From DATHZQ01 sp965216945 (GTDB taxonomy: Bacteria; Actinomycetota; Acidimicrobiia; Spongiisociales; UBA5794), in assembly GCA_965216945.1 (NCBI GenBank), contig CBDCGU010000003.1, positions 3,038,001 to 3,102,000 on the forward strand: DNA of 64,000 bases. The letters are read 5' to 3'. Within the stretch, counting starts at the first letter, position 1; each line of letters opens with the position of its first letter. Of the stretch, positions 16,802 to 25,437 are shown piece by piece. Both the position numbers and the translations under genes were made by a program. Under the pieces are notes generated by a model, which was given only the letters and a program-made list of their open reading frames with translations, was not told the origin of the DNA and ran no database searches.

Positions 16802-18505
16802 TCAGGAGCACACGCCGCCCACACGCACGTGTCGGTCGGCCGCAACCGCCGTGAGCGTGATCGGTTCGTGGGGGAGGGGGGGCGTCACCACGACGTCGAC
16901 GTCGGTGATCTCGCCGAGCCCGAGGTGGGCGATGCGTTCGACCCCGGCCGTGTAGCCGAGCGACGCAACGATCTCGCGGCTGCCGATGAGGGCTGCGGCA
17001 TCGCCGGCTCCTCCCGCTGCGTAGACGTCGACCCGTGTGCCGATGCCACCACCGAGATCCGCACCGACGGAGATCTCGAGCCAGTGTCCCGATGCCCTTC
17101 GATTGGCGACGAGGCGGCTCGGGATGTTCGGGTCCCATTCCAGCAACAACACGTCGAGCCGCCCGTCCCGATCGACGTCGCTCGTGGGGGCTCCCACCCA
17201 GTACTGGGCCGACCCCAGCCCGGCCGGAGCGGTGAAGCGGGGCACGTCCCCGTCGAGACCCTCGTGCATGAACACCGCGGGTGCCTCGCCGCCCTCGCTG
17301 GAGGCGCTTGTGAGGATGTCCGGCCAGCCGTCGTTGTCGAAGTCTGCGAGTTCCACGTGGGGGGCCTTGGTGGGAATCCCGACCAGACCCGCCGCCGCAG
17401 TGACGTCTTCCAGGCTCGGCGGCTCGCCCTGTCCGGTGGTGCGGTTCAGATAGAGCCGCACCGGCACCGCCCGATCCTGGCTGAGGGTGCTGTTGTAGTG
17501 CTGGCCGACGACGAGATCGGCCCAACCGTCACGATTGACGTCGGCGATGGCGGCACCCGCCACGTCGTCCTCGGGTCCGAACGTCTCCCATTGCAAAGCA
17601 TCGCTCGGCACCTCCACCAGCCCGACTCCGCTCCCCGCGAACAAGCGGTTGGAGCCGGCGATGAACACGTCGGTGTGGCGGTCGTTGTTGAGGTCGCCTG
17701 TGGCCACGCCGAGCCCGTGAACGTCATCCGGGAAGCCGAACACGGTGTTGGCATCCTCGAACGCCAAGCCGCCCAGGTTGCGATACACCCGGGTAGACCC
17801 TCCGCGATAGCGGTCCTCCACGATGATCAGATCGAGCAGACCGTCCTCGTCGACGTCGAGCACTCCCACCGATCGCCCGCCAAGCGTGGGGTCGATGCCC
17901 GATCCGGCAGGGCTGAGTCGACCGCCTGCGTTCTCCAGGATCTCGGTGACGGCGGCGCCGGTGTCCCGGTTGCGAACGTTGCGGGACAGCACGAGATCGT
18001 CGTCGCCGTCGTTGTCGAGATCGGCGAAGACAGCCCCGCTGGTGCGTCCGAACATCTCGGGAACGGAATCGCTCGGCGTGTAACCGTCGGCTCCGCCGAG
18101 GAGGATGCGATCGGGCGATGCGGCCGTGGCGCCTCGCACGGCGTAGACGTCGCCCCGGGCCGTGGCGAAGGTGCCGACGGCGAGGTCGGGGAGGTGGTCG
18201 CCGTTGACGTCGCCCCAAGCTCCCGCATGCACGTGCATCCCGGTTAGCGGATCGATCAGGCCCCACTCCTCTGTGATGTCCTCCCACACCAGCTCGCCGG
18301 CACCGCCTGCGGCGGCCGCAGCCCAGCACACTCCGTCTGCGGATGTGGTGCCTTTGCTCGAGGACGTCGATTCGTCGGTGGCCGTCGTGGATTCGCCGGT
18401 CGGGTCTGTTGTCGTCCCGGCCGAGCCGGCGGCCGCATCGTCATCCCCCGAGGAGCAAGCCGTGAGGGCGAGCACCACAGCCAGGGTGACGGCGAGGTGC
18501 CTCAC
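16802..18505 (-). CDS. FG-GAP/VCBS-repeat lipoprotein with ASPIC/UnbV-type C-terminus
   Basis: A 567-aa secreted lipoprotein: signal peptide, lipobox LTACSS (Cys17), and a Ser/Thr/Asp-rich linker. It then has about seven FG-GAP-like repeats with calcium-binding DxDxDG-type loops (DLDNDGDDDL, DVDEDGLLDL, DLNNDRHTDV, DVNRDGWADL, DFDNDGWPDI, DVDRDGRLDV), ending in a WLEISVGADL...GIGTRVDVYA segment typical of ASPIC/UnbV (CRTAC1-like) domains. The fold should be an extracellular beta-propeller; its ligand is unknown. The start overlaps the upstream lipoprotein's stop by 4 bp, so the two are co-translated. Confidence 0.85.
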   Translation of the reverse strand: MRHLAVTLAVVLALTACSSGDDDAAAGSAGTTTDPTGESTTATDESTSSSKGTTSADGVCWAAAAAGGAGELVWEDITEEWGLIDPLTGMHVHAGAWGDVNGDHLPDLAVGTFATARGDVYAVRGATAASPDRILLGGADGYTPSDSVPEMFGRTSGAVFADLDNDGDDDLVLSRNVRNRDTGAAVTEILENAGGRLSPAGSGIDPTLGGRSVGVLDVDEDGLLDLIIVEDRYRGGSTRVYRNLGGLAFEDANTVFGFPDDVHGLGVATGDLNNDRHTDVFIAGSNRLFAGSGVGLVEVPSDALQWETFGPEDDVAGAAIADVNRDGWADLVVGQHYNSTLSQDRAVPVRLYLNRTTGQGEPPSLEDVTAAAGLVGIPTKAPHVELADFDNDGWPDILTSASSEGGEAPAVFMHEGLDGDVPRFTAPAGLGSAQYWVGAPTSDVDRDGRLDVLLLEWDPNIPSRLVANRRASGHWLEISVGADLGGGIGTRVDVYAAGGAGDAAALIGSREIVASLGYTAGVERIAHLGLGEITDVDVVVTPPLPHEPITLTAVAADRHVRVGGVCS

Positions 18506-19881
18506 GGCAACGTGACGATCGCCAGCACGACCTCGCCGAAGGTCTCGCCGCTCTCCGGAGTGCCCGCGTTGAGCACGACGTAGACCTGCTCACCGTTCGG
18601 GTCGACGACCACGCTGTACGTGCCGCCGGTGCGGAGTCCCAGCTCGTTCTCGATCAGGGGGTTGAGCTCGACGACCACCTCTTCCGCACCGGTGGCCGGG
18701 TCGACGGCGACGAGCGGTGTTCCCTGCTGCCATGCTCCGCCGTGGGCAGCCGGGATGTAGAAGAAGCGGTCCCCATCAGGATGCAGTCCGAGCGATGTCG
18801 TGTATCCCCGCGCCTCTCCCATCGCTTCGATGGCCCCATCCGGCGAAAGGCTGAACAGCACCGGAGGGTTGCGGGTGACGGCGTACATCGTCCCGTCGGC
18901 AACCGGCGGCGTCGCCCAACGCAGCATCGACGCAGGCATCGTGGCGTCGAGCTCGGTCAGCTCGTTCGTCGCCGGGTCGTAGCGCGCCAGCCCGGTGTCG
19001 TTCCACGTGATGTAGGCGCGGCCCTGATCGTCGACGGCGATGCTGCGATAGCCGCCGTGGGAGTTGTCCGTGTCGGCGAAGATCACCTCGTTCGTCGCGG
19101 TGTCGATCACGACGAAGGCGCCGGTCTTCTGCCCGAACGGGTCTGCAGCCTCGCCGTACAGCAGGCCGCCTTCGGGCCATGAGGCAAGTGACGCCACCCC
19201 GTGCTCGGGGTAGATGACACCGAGGTCGGCGATGGTGCGCTCCGACGGATCGAGCCGTAGCAATACGTCACCTTGGTAGCCGTCCGTGAACTCGAGCCCG
19301 CGTCGTGAGCCCCAGTAGGTGGAGACGTAGACCTCCCCGCAGGGCCCGGGCACCATCGCGGCGTGGATCTTGCCGAAACCCCAATCACCGGGTGTGTGGT
19401 CGACGAGAGACAGGACATCGGCGATCTGGGTGAGCGTGCCCGTTGCGGAGTCGTACTCATAGATGAACGAGTTGCCGTCGGCGCCGTGGTGATCTCCGAT
19501 GCCCGAGATGAACCGGCCGTCGCCGAGAGCGATGCCTTGCCCCCAATGTGACCACGGCTTGCCGGCGTAGTCGGGCCGGGGGTATTGCACGACGGCGACG
19601 CCGGCCCGGCCGTCTCCTGCTTCTTGGAGTGTCACGGCTTGCGCGGTCACCCCGCCCGTCCACTCCTCGACTTCTTCGCTGGGGGAGGGGCATTCCGCGG
19701 AGGCGGCTGCATGGGTAGTGGTCGTGGGCGATCCCGCTGCGAGCGTCTCGTCTGTGGGACTGTCCACGGTTGTGGTCGCGGTCCGTTCCGACGACGATGC
19801 GTCGTCGCCGGTGCCGGAGCAAGCAGAGGTCGCAAGTGCGACGGCGACCAGGAGCCCCCCGATTCGTCGGATCCCCATCAT
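18502..19881 (-). CDS. Secreted beta-propeller-like lipoprotein
   Basis: A 459-aa lipoprotein (lipobox ATSAC) with a Thr/Ser-rich linker and then repeated strand-rich blades (SGIGDHHGADGN, YVSTYWGSRRG, IAVDDQGRAYITWND), resembling SMP-30/YncE-type propellers. I see no catalytic signature. Two adjacent ATG codons (19881, 19878) are possible starts; the longer frame to 20013 runs through the tRNA-Gln gene and is rejected. It is the first gene of a two-lipoprotein operon with the FG-GAP protein, suggesting a shared extracellular role. Confidence 0.75.
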   Translation of the reverse strand: MMGIRRIGGLLVAVALATSACSGTGDDASSSERTATTTVDSPTDETLAAGSPTTTTHAAASAECPSPSEEVEEWTGGVTAQAVTLQEAGDGRAGVAVVQYPRPDYAGKPWSHWGQGIALGDGRFISGIGDHHGADGNSFIYEYDSATGTLTQIADVLSLVDHTPGDWGFGKIHAAMVPGPCGEVYVSTYWGSRRGLEFTDGYQGDVLLRLDPSERTIADLGVIYPEHGVASLASWPEGGLLYGEAADPFGQKTGAFVVIDTATNEVIFADTDNSHGGYRSIAVDDQGRAYITWNDTGLARYDPATNELTELDATMPASMLRWATPPVADGTMYAVTRNPPVLFSLSPDGAIEAMGEARGYTTSLGLHPDGDRFFYIPAAHGGAWQQGTPLVAVDPATGAEEVVVELNPLIENELGLRTGGTYSVVVDPNGEQVYVVLNAGTPESGETFGEVVLAIVTLP

Positions 19882-19925
19882 CCTGAGGAGAGCGTACCCC
19901 GGGCCGTCACCAATGCGAGGCCCGC

Positions 19926-19955
19926 TTGGTCTTTCCGCCGTCGCTGACCTATCCT
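19926..19955 (+). promoter_or_regulatory. Probable promoter of tRNA-Gln
   Basis: TTGGTC (19926-19931) and TATCCT (19950-19955), separated by 18 bp, lie 12 bp before the mature tRNA 5' end, as expected for a sigma-A-type tRNA promoter. Confidence 0.55.
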
Positions 19956-19967
19956 CCCCGCTGCCCT

Positions 19968-20039
19968 TCGGGGGTGGTGTAATTGGCAACACGCCGGGTT
20001 CTGGTCCCGTCATTGGGGGTTCGAGTCCTCCCCCCCGAG
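19968..20039 (+). tRNA. tRNA-Gln (anticodon CTG)
   Basis: The 72-nt cloverleaf has acceptor TCGGGGG pairing with CCCCCGA, T-stem GGGGG/CCTCC around loop TTCGAGT, and an anticodon loop with CTG at 20001-20003. The discriminator is G and CCA is not encoded. The anticodon stem has one mismatch at its outer pair. In an organism with GatCAB it would be charged with Glu by GltX and then amidated. Confidence 0.9.
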
Positions 20040-20116
20040 CTCTGAGTCCAGCAGTCGCCGCGGCTCGTGTCCGCGCTTCTGTGGGCGAACAAATGCAGCT
20101 ACCATCGCTGCGTCTT

Positions 20117-20189
20117 GGCCCCGTCGTCTAGCGGCCTAGGACGCCGCCCTCTCAAGGCGGTAACGCCGGTTCAAATCCGGTCGGGGCTA
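20117..20189 (+). tRNA. tRNA-Glu (anticodon CTC)
   Basis: The 73-nt cloverleaf has acceptor GGCCCCG pairing with CGGGGCT (one G-U), anticodon stem CCGCC/GGCGG around loop CTCTCAA (anticodon CTC, 20151-20153), and T-arm GCCGG-TTCAAAT-CCGGT. The discriminator is A and CCA is not encoded. It lies 77 bp after tRNA-Gln on the same strand. Confidence 0.95.
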
Positions 20190-20222
20190 CGTGGACTCGC
20201 CGGAGGCGAGACCGTTGGCAAG

Positions 20223-20243
20223 GACCCCCGCGGTGCGGGGGTC
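20223..20243 (+). terminator. Rho-independent terminator after tRNA-Glu
   Basis: A perfect 9-bp stem GACCCCCGC / GCGGGGGTC with loop GGT is followed by TTTG. It lies 34 bp downstream of the tRNA. Confidence 0.8.
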
Positions 20244-20311
20244 TTTGCATGCTCGGGAGGGCTACCAACGAGGATTGCCGCAGCTTGCCTGGTCGGTAGC
20301 GAGGCGTGCTC

Positions 20312-20389
20312 CCAGATAATGGCTTGCTAGCGCAGATTGCCGGTTCGGCTCGGAATGGAGTGCGCGATATCGCGCCGGCCGGTGAGTGA
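20312..20389 (+). repeat. Dispersed repeat, copy 1
   Basis: The 29-bp segment 20312-20340 recurs with one mismatch at 33887-33915, and the segment 20357-20389 recurs with about six mismatches at 33940-33972. The intervening parts differ. The two copies bracket the accessory region, so they may be decayed ends of a mobile element or an island boundary. Confidence 0.65.
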
Positions 20390-20543
20390 TATGTGCGCCG
20401 CCGAGCGTCGAATGGGGACCTGACAGGGCAGTTGCTTTGCGTTGAGGGGGGTGATGGTGCGCGGGACGTCTCTTGTTCGAGCTGGCGCACGGACGTGTGA
20501 GGGTCATGATGCGAGCTGACGGGTGGCCGCGTCGACGGTGGGG

Positions 20544-20888
20544 ATGCGTTATTGTTCAGTTGTGGATGAACTGTCAGTCGAGTGTGTTCGGCCGTCGCAG
20601 GCGCTGGAGCGGCTTGGTGTTGCGTTGAGCGAGCCGATCCGACAGACGATCTTGCGTCGTCTGTCTCGTGGACCGGCGTATCCCAGCGAGCTTGCGGAGC
20701 TGGTCAACACGAGTCGTTCCAATCTCTCCAATCATCTTGCGTGTCTGCGCGGCTGTGGCTTGGTGGTTGCGGAGAGGCAGGGTCGGCGCGTGCGTTATGA
20801 ACTGGTTACGAGTCGGCTCGGGGAGGCGCTTGCGATCGTTGAGGAGGCGGTCGATGAGGCGTCTCTGGTGGTAGGGCATGGTCGCTGA
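20544..20888 (+). CDS. ArsR/SmtB-family metal sensor, CmtR-like
   Basis: A 114-aa winged-helix repressor. Its recognition helix NTSRSNLSNHLACLRGCGLV carries two Cys (67 and 71) with the same four-residue spacing as the Cd/Pb-binding Cys57/Cys61 of mycobacterial CmtR; the third CmtR Cys near the C-terminus is absent. The start may be ATG 20544 or a GTG slightly downstream. Its 3' end overlaps the CDF exporter gene by 11 bp, so it probably regulates its own operon with that exporter, derepressing when metal binds. Confidence 0.85.
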   Translation: MRYCSVVDELSVECVRPSQALERLGVALSEPIRQTILRRLSRGPAYPSELAELVNTSRSNLSNHLACLRGCGLVVAERQGRRVRYELVTSRLGEALAIVEEAVDEASLVVGHGR

Positions 20889-21507
20889 GCTGACGAGGCC
20901 GGCGGCTGTTCGCCGGGCCCGGGGGCTGAACGCCGTCACGATCGGATGGAACACGGTCGAGGGCATCGTGGCGGTGGCGGCCGGGATTGCCGCTGGTTCG
21001 GTGAGCCTTGTTGGTTTCGGTCTCGACTCGGCGATCGAGGTGTCGGCAGCGGCGGCTCTGGCGTGGCGACTGTCTCGGGAGAAGCGAAACGACTGCCGTC
21101 GGGACGACGACCAGTTGGCACAGCGTCTCGTGGCTGTCTCATTCGGTCTTCTCTCGGCTTACGTTGCCGTCAACGCCCTGGCCGACCTCGTCGGGCGTCG
21201 GGCTCCTGAGGCGTCGCTTGTGGGTGTCGTCCTCGCCGCTGTCTCGTTAGCGGTGATGCCGGTGATCGCCCAGGCCAAACGCAGAGTGGCTCCCGCTATT
21301 GGATCCCGGGCCGCGATGGCCGAGGCGGCCCAAACCGACCTGTGCGCTGCGCTCTCGGCAGCCCTGCTGGCTGGTCTCGGACTCAACCTGACACTCGGCT
21401 GGTGGTGGGCGGATCCTCTCGCCGCCCTGATGATCGCGGCGATAGCGGGCTACGCCGCCGTCACTACCTGGACGGCGCCGTCACTGTCCGACACCTGCTG
21501 CACCTGA
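20878..21507 (+). CDS. Cation diffusion facilitator family efflux protein
   Basis: A 209-aa membrane protein with about six transmembrane helices. FGLDSAIEVSAAAALAW and the later AQTDLCAALSAALLAGL segment hold the paired acidic residues of CDF metal sites. It lacks a cytosolic C-terminal domain, as in other short actinobacterial members, and ends in a Cys pair (DTCCT). It presumably exports a divalent metal (Cd, Pb, Zn or Co) in exchange for protons. It overlaps the CmtR-like regulator by 11 bp. Confidence 0.85.
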   Translation: MVAELTRPAAVRRARGLNAVTIGWNTVEGIVAVAAGIAAGSVSLVGFGLDSAIEVSAAAALAWRLSREKRNDCRRDDDQLAQRLVAVSFGLLSAYVAVNALADLVGRRAPEASLVGVVLAAVSLAVMPVIAQAKRRVAPAIGSRAAMAEAAQTDLCAALSAALLAGLGLNLTLGWWWADPLAALMIAAIAGYAAVTTWTAPSLSDTCCT

Positions 21508-21629
21508 ACCGGGGCTCCGGCCGGAACGCCCGGGTCTCCCCGTCCCGCAACGGCCTCGCAGACCAAGAACGGCCTGTTGGGGTTGGCCGGATCCGCGACG
21601 ACTCGACCGGGATCTCCAGTTGTCCAGAC

Positions 21630-22797
21630 TCAGGAGAGCGCCTCTGTAATAAGGGCTGTGTTGGTGCGGACCATGTCGACGTAGGTCTCGGCACCAGAGC
21701 CAGAGCTACCCAACGACCCGGTGAACAGCTCGACCACCTCGACATCGGCTCCCACCTCGGCGGCAACGGCATCGCCTAGGGCTGATGGCTCGACGGTCTC
21801 GCCGAAGATCACGTCGATGTTCTCTTCGGTCATGATCTCGACCAGTTCGGCCAGCTCTGCCGAACTTGGATCGGCCAGCGTGGAACCACCCGGGATGACG
21901 ACGCCAACCACTTCGAAGTCGTAGCGGTCGGCGAAGTAGCCGAACGCCTCGTGGTTGGTGACCATCTTCCTCCGATCCTCGGGCACGACCTCGAGCATCC
22001 TGATGACCTCCTCGTCGAGAGTCCGAAGCTCATCGGCGTACGGCACGGCATTTGCGATCCAGTCAACGCTCGGGTCCAGCGCAGCGAGTTCTTCGGCGAT
22101 TAGTTCAACCGCGGTGGCGACGCGGAGGGGATCCATCCAGATGTGGGGATCACAGCTGCCTTCTTCGTGGGCGTGGCCGTCTTCTTCCGCGTGCTCGGCT
22201 TCTTCTTCCGCGTGCTCGTTCTTCTTCCGCGTGCTCGGCTTCTTCTTCGTCGTGCCCGTCTTCTTCCGCGTGCCCGTCTTCTCCTTCGTTGTGGTTGCCT
22301 TCTTCGTGGCCGGCATCCGGGTCGCACTCGCCGACGGTCGACGCACCCTCGTCGGCGTGATCGCTTTCCTCGTCGTTGTGTGAGTGGCCGCCTGCCCCGA
22401 AGGCAATGGGATCGAGCATGGGAGCGACCTCGAGGATGTTGGCCCCGTCGGCTTCGAGCGATTCGACCACATCGAGGAGTCCCTCTTCGAGCTGCAAGCC
22501 GTTGACGACCACCAGATCTGCTTCCTGCATGGATGCCACTTGGGCGGAAGACAACTGGTAGTCGTGGGCGTCGGCGCCCACCGGGAAAAGGACCTCTACG
22601 GTCGCCGCGTCCCCCGCGACATTGGAGACGACGTCGCCCCAGATCGTGGTGGTCACCACGACAGAGAGCCGGCCGCTCTGGGTTGCCTGCGCGGCGTCAT
22701 CGGCCGTGCCGGCGCTGGTCGAGTCGTCGCCACAGCCGGCCGCCACCAAGGCAAACACCATCAGGGGCACGAGAAGTCTTGACGTGGTCCTGTTCAT
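21630..22797 (-). pseudogene. ZnuA-like metal-binding lipoprotein, frameshifted in its His/Glu-rich repeat
   Basis: The N-terminal half starts at ATG 22797 after GGGAGGGAC, with lipobox LVAAGC and the TTTIWGDVVSNVAGDAATVE segment of zinc/manganese-binding proteins. The C-terminal half is in another frame (DPHIWMDP, TNHEAFGYFADRY, IFGETVEPSAL). The frames meet in a linker of 21-bp repeats coding EEEAEHA; one repeat near 22219 lacks 2 bp, and restoring them yields a continuous HEEGSCDPHIW reading. It should bind zinc for an ABC importer, but no ATPase or permease partner is adjacent. It may be a pseudogene, a phase-variable gene or a sequence error. Confidence 0.8.
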
Positions 22798-22818
22798 TGT
22801 CCCTCCCAATTGCATATC

Positions 22819-22835
22819 GATAATGAGAATCGTTC
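22819..22835 (-). promoter_or_regulatory. Fur/Zur-like box upstream of the ZnuA-like gene
   Basis: GATAATGAGAATCGTTC lies 22 bp upstream of the ZnuA-like ATG. AATGA-GAA-TCGTT is a near-palindrome resembling Fur/Zur operators and is AT-rich against its surroundings. Repression by a zinc-loaded Zur is the natural inference. The rest of the gap to 23116 shows nothing recognisable. Confidence 0.5.
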
Positions 22836-23116
22836 TTGGTTTCGCACTGGACTGTAGCAAGGGAGAACCAATACGGAAAGAGCGAGTGCCGGGTGATCAA
22901 GCTGAGCCAGTCATCGGCGAATCCGGTTCCTCTGTCGTCCGTGGGCCGGAAACTCGCAGTGCTCGAGGAATCCGCACGGACACGTAGTCGTCGCATCAGT
23001 TGTAGTGATGGGAGGATGTCCGAAGCGCCAGTCGAGAAGCCACAGTCAGACGCAGCCGGCAGTACGGTTTCGGTAATCGGTCTGGCGGTTCCTGCGGTCC
23101 CCGCAAGCCAACTGAT

Positions 23117-23845
23117 TCAGAGCCAGGGCGACTCGTACGGGTCGCTGGGAGCGTCCTCGACTGCCGTGACTTCGATCGCATCTGCCTCGACCACCCATTC
23201 GCCCTCGAGCTCTCCATAGGGCCTATCCAGTGGTCTCCACACGACGTCGGCGATCACCCATGTGTCATCCTCGAAGGCCGGGGTGCCGTGTACGGTGACC
23301 TGGAGCGGAATGCCATCGGCGGCGCAGCAGCTCACCATGAACCGGGTGAGCTTGAAACCGTCGGGGACCGACGGATCGTTGACGACGAGCCCTTCGAGCC
23401 GGACGGTCATTCCCTCGAGGCTTTGCGCAACGTCCCAGATGGCTCGGTCGAGGAACTCGAACACTCGCATCTCCACCGGTCCGGAAGCGGCCTCGATGGC
23501 TGCGAACTCGTCGTTCGACTCCGTTGGAGTGAAGGCCTCGACGCGATCGGCGGCTGCTGCGCCGAGCCCGGTCGGTGCGACCGAGATGAGAAGGAGGAAG
23601 GGCAGGATGAGCAGCCAGCCGACCCTCGGAGCCACGGACGACGTGACCGACGAGGGATCGCGAGCTTCGTCCTTCGAGCTGCGTAGTGTCTCGTAGAGCC
23701 CGAACGTCAGTAGCACGACGGCGGCTGCAAGGAGTGGGTAGCGCATCCGTTGTTGCACGAACCAGCCGAAGCCGCCGGTCCAGACCATCCGGACGGTGAA
23801 GCCACCGAGCCACAAGAGAATGACTGCTCGTGCGAGCCGGTTCAC
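23117..23845 (-). CDS. TIGR03943-family (YcgQ-like) protein
   Basis: A 242-aa protein with N-terminal hydrophobic helices (residues about 5-25, 36-55 and 77-98) and a soluble C-terminal domain containing the conserved FMVSCCAADGIPL double-Cys motif. Members are encoded beside permeases of the YcgR/DUF318 type, and in Bacillus the pair belongs to the Zur regulon, implying zinc handling. The start overlaps the permease stop by 4 bp. Confidence 0.82.
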   Translation of the reverse strand: MNRLARAVILLWLGGFTVRMVWTGGFGWFVQQRMRYPLLAAAVVLLTFGLYETLRSSKDEARDPSSVTSSVAPRVGWLLILPFLLLISVAPTGLGAAAADRVEAFTPTESNDEFAAIEAASGPVEMRVFEFLDRAIWDVAQSLEGMTVRLEGLVVNDPSVPDGFKLTRFMVSCCAADGIPLQVTVHGTPAFEDDTWVIADVVWRPLDRPYGELEGEWVVEADAIEVTAVEDAPSDPYESPWL

Positions 23846-24870
23846 AAGAGCACCTGCCCGACGACGACGGCACTGACGATCGCCACGGCAAGGGTGACCG
23901 GCGCGAAGCGAAGAGCGAAGCGGCGCCCGAACACACCGATGTGCATTGCCACGAGTTTCAGGTCGATCACCGGGCCGACCACGAGGAACACGAGCCGGGA
24001 CGTGAGCGAGAACTGGGGGAGACCCACGGCGACGAATGCATCGGCCTCGGAACAGATCGAGAGGATCACGGCGAGCGCAGCGAACATCAGCACCGACAGC
24101 AGCTCGCTGTCAGCGACGACATTGATCACGGACCGGGGAACGACGAGCTGCAGCGTCGCCGCCGCCATCGCGCCAACGACCAGATACCCGCCTGCATGAA
24201 CGAGGTCCCGTGCGGCCACGTCGACCAGGCGGCTCCAGCGGCTGTCAGATTGCGGTTCGTCGTTGCGGAGTGTGTCGAGCAGCGACTCGCCTCCGCGGCG
24301 AGCCCACCACGAGCCGACCACCACGGCGGCGAGCAGCGAGGCTGCGAATCGGGCAAAGACCAGCCGACCGTTGCCGGGGAAGGCCACGGCCGTGGCCGCG
24401 AGAACCACCGGGTTGATGGCGGGCGCAGCGAGCAGGAAGGTGAGCGCGGCCGCCGGGGGCGTTCCGGCCCCCACCAGCCGACCGGCGATGGGCACTGATC
24501 CGCATTCGCATCCCGGGAGTGCGAGCCCAGCGAGGCCCGCCGATGGAATAGCGAGGGCAGTCCGGCGAGGGACCAGGCGGCGGACCAGGTCCGGCGACAC
24601 GTAGGCGGCGATGAGGCCGCTGATGACGACGCCGAGAACCAGGAATGGCATCGCCTGGATGACCACCGAAACGAAGAGCGTGGACCACAGACGGAACTCT
24701 TCGTTCTGGAAGAACTCGAGACGATTCCGCAGGAGCAACGCGGCGATCAGCGGCACGAGCAGCGTCCACGGTCCGAACGCGCGCCTGGTGCGCCCGTGGC
24801 CGTGGGTGTGGTCAGCGGGATCGGACACCGCCACGTCGACAGTCGTCACGGGGTCCACGGAGCCGCTCAT
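23842..24870 (-). CDS. YcgR/DUF318-type permease
   Basis: A 342-aa membrane protein with about eight transmembrane helices. It has a cytosolic His-containing N-terminus (DHTHGHGR) and the family signature GLALPGCECGSVP followed by AAPAINPVVL. It is the first gene of a two-gene operon with the TIGR03943 protein. Together with the neighbouring ZnuA-like gene and CDF exporter, a role in zinc or another divalent metal is likely; the transported substrate is not proven for this family. Confidence 0.85.
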   Translation of the reverse strand: MSGSVDPVTTVDVAVSDPADHTHGHGRTRRAFGPWTLLVPLIAALLLRNRLEFFQNEEFRLWSTLFVSVVIQAMPFLVLGVVISGLIAAYVSPDLVRRLVPRRTALAIPSAGLAGLALPGCECGSVPIAGRLVGAGTPPAAALTFLLAAPAINPVVLAATAVAFPGNGRLVFARFAASLLAAVVVGSWWARRGGESLLDTLRNDEPQSDSRWSRLVDVAARDLVHAGGYLVVGAMAAATLQLVVPRSVINVVADSELLSVLMFAALAVILSICSEADAFVAVGLPQFSLTSRLVFLVVGPVIDLKLVAMHIGVFGRRFALRFAPVTLAVAIVSAVVVGQVLL

Positions 24871-25026
24871 TCGGGAGATCCTAAGGCAACACCGGACACC
24901 GTTGAACCATCCTGTGCCGCCAGATTGTGAAGTTACCGACTCTCTCTGTGCGAATCGCCCTGCAGAGGCCGGAGGCTCCTGATCGTTGGAGAATGAGGTC
25001 CACGCCCGGTGATCCCGATCGGTGCC

Positions 25027-25437
25027 CTAATGCGGTCGACGAACGCCGGTCACGTCACTCCAGGGCGTCAGGATCTCCTCGACGATCTTCGCCTCAGAAA
25101 CGGTGATAGCGCGGAAGGCGTCGAGGGCGATGGCAAGGTGCTTGCCGCCCTCAAGGATGAGGATGTCACCGGGGCGAACCACCGACGGCTGGATGGCAAC
25201 TCGCCTTGCGGTGTCCACCACCCGGTCAACGTCGGCCTCGGGCACCTGGAGTGAGGATGCCACCATCGTCCCGCATCCACAGCCAGGACCCGTCACCGTC
25301 GCGCCTTCGAGCGACTGCGCCTGAAGTGCAGTTCCCGTTCCGGCGTTCGCTTCCTCAAGGGCAGCTGCGAAAGCGCCAGGGCGCGGAACAACGCCGGGTT
25401 GCGTGAACTGCGTCGTCCTGTCGAAGCCGACGGGCAT
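25027..25437 (-). CDS. Hypothetical protein, 136 aa
   Basis: I do not recognise this protein. It carries a Gly/Cys cluster (GPGCGCGTM), a segment VVRPGDILILEGGKHLAIAL like a small beta-barrel fold, and no signal peptide or membrane helix. ATG 25437 (MPVGFDRTTQF) is the preferred start; the frame extends upstream but with improbable composition. It lies alone on the minus strand between the permease operon and 60-bp repeat A. Confidence 0.5.
   Translation of the reverse strand: MPVGFDRTTQFTQPGVVPRPGAFAAALEEANAGTGTALQAQSLEGATVTGPGCGCGTMVASSLQVPEADVDRVVDTARRVAIQPSVVRPGDILILEGGKHLAIALDAFRAITVSEAKIVEEILTPWSDVTGVRRPH

Larger units (their letters stand above)
20190..20543 (+). other. Gap between tRNA-Glu and the accessory region
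   Basis: It contains a small hairpin (CTCGCC/GGCGAG near 20195-20207), the tRNA terminator, and the first copy of a dispersed repeat (20312-20389). No credible reading frame is seen. This is the junction between housekeeping and accessory DNA. Confidence 0.5.

Noticed and set aside
20117..20189. tRNA-Glu 3' end as an attachment site with a duplicate at the far end of the island
   Set aside because: I looked for the T-arm and acceptor sequence again between 31 and 37 kb and did not see it; only the separate 29-bp repeat recurs.
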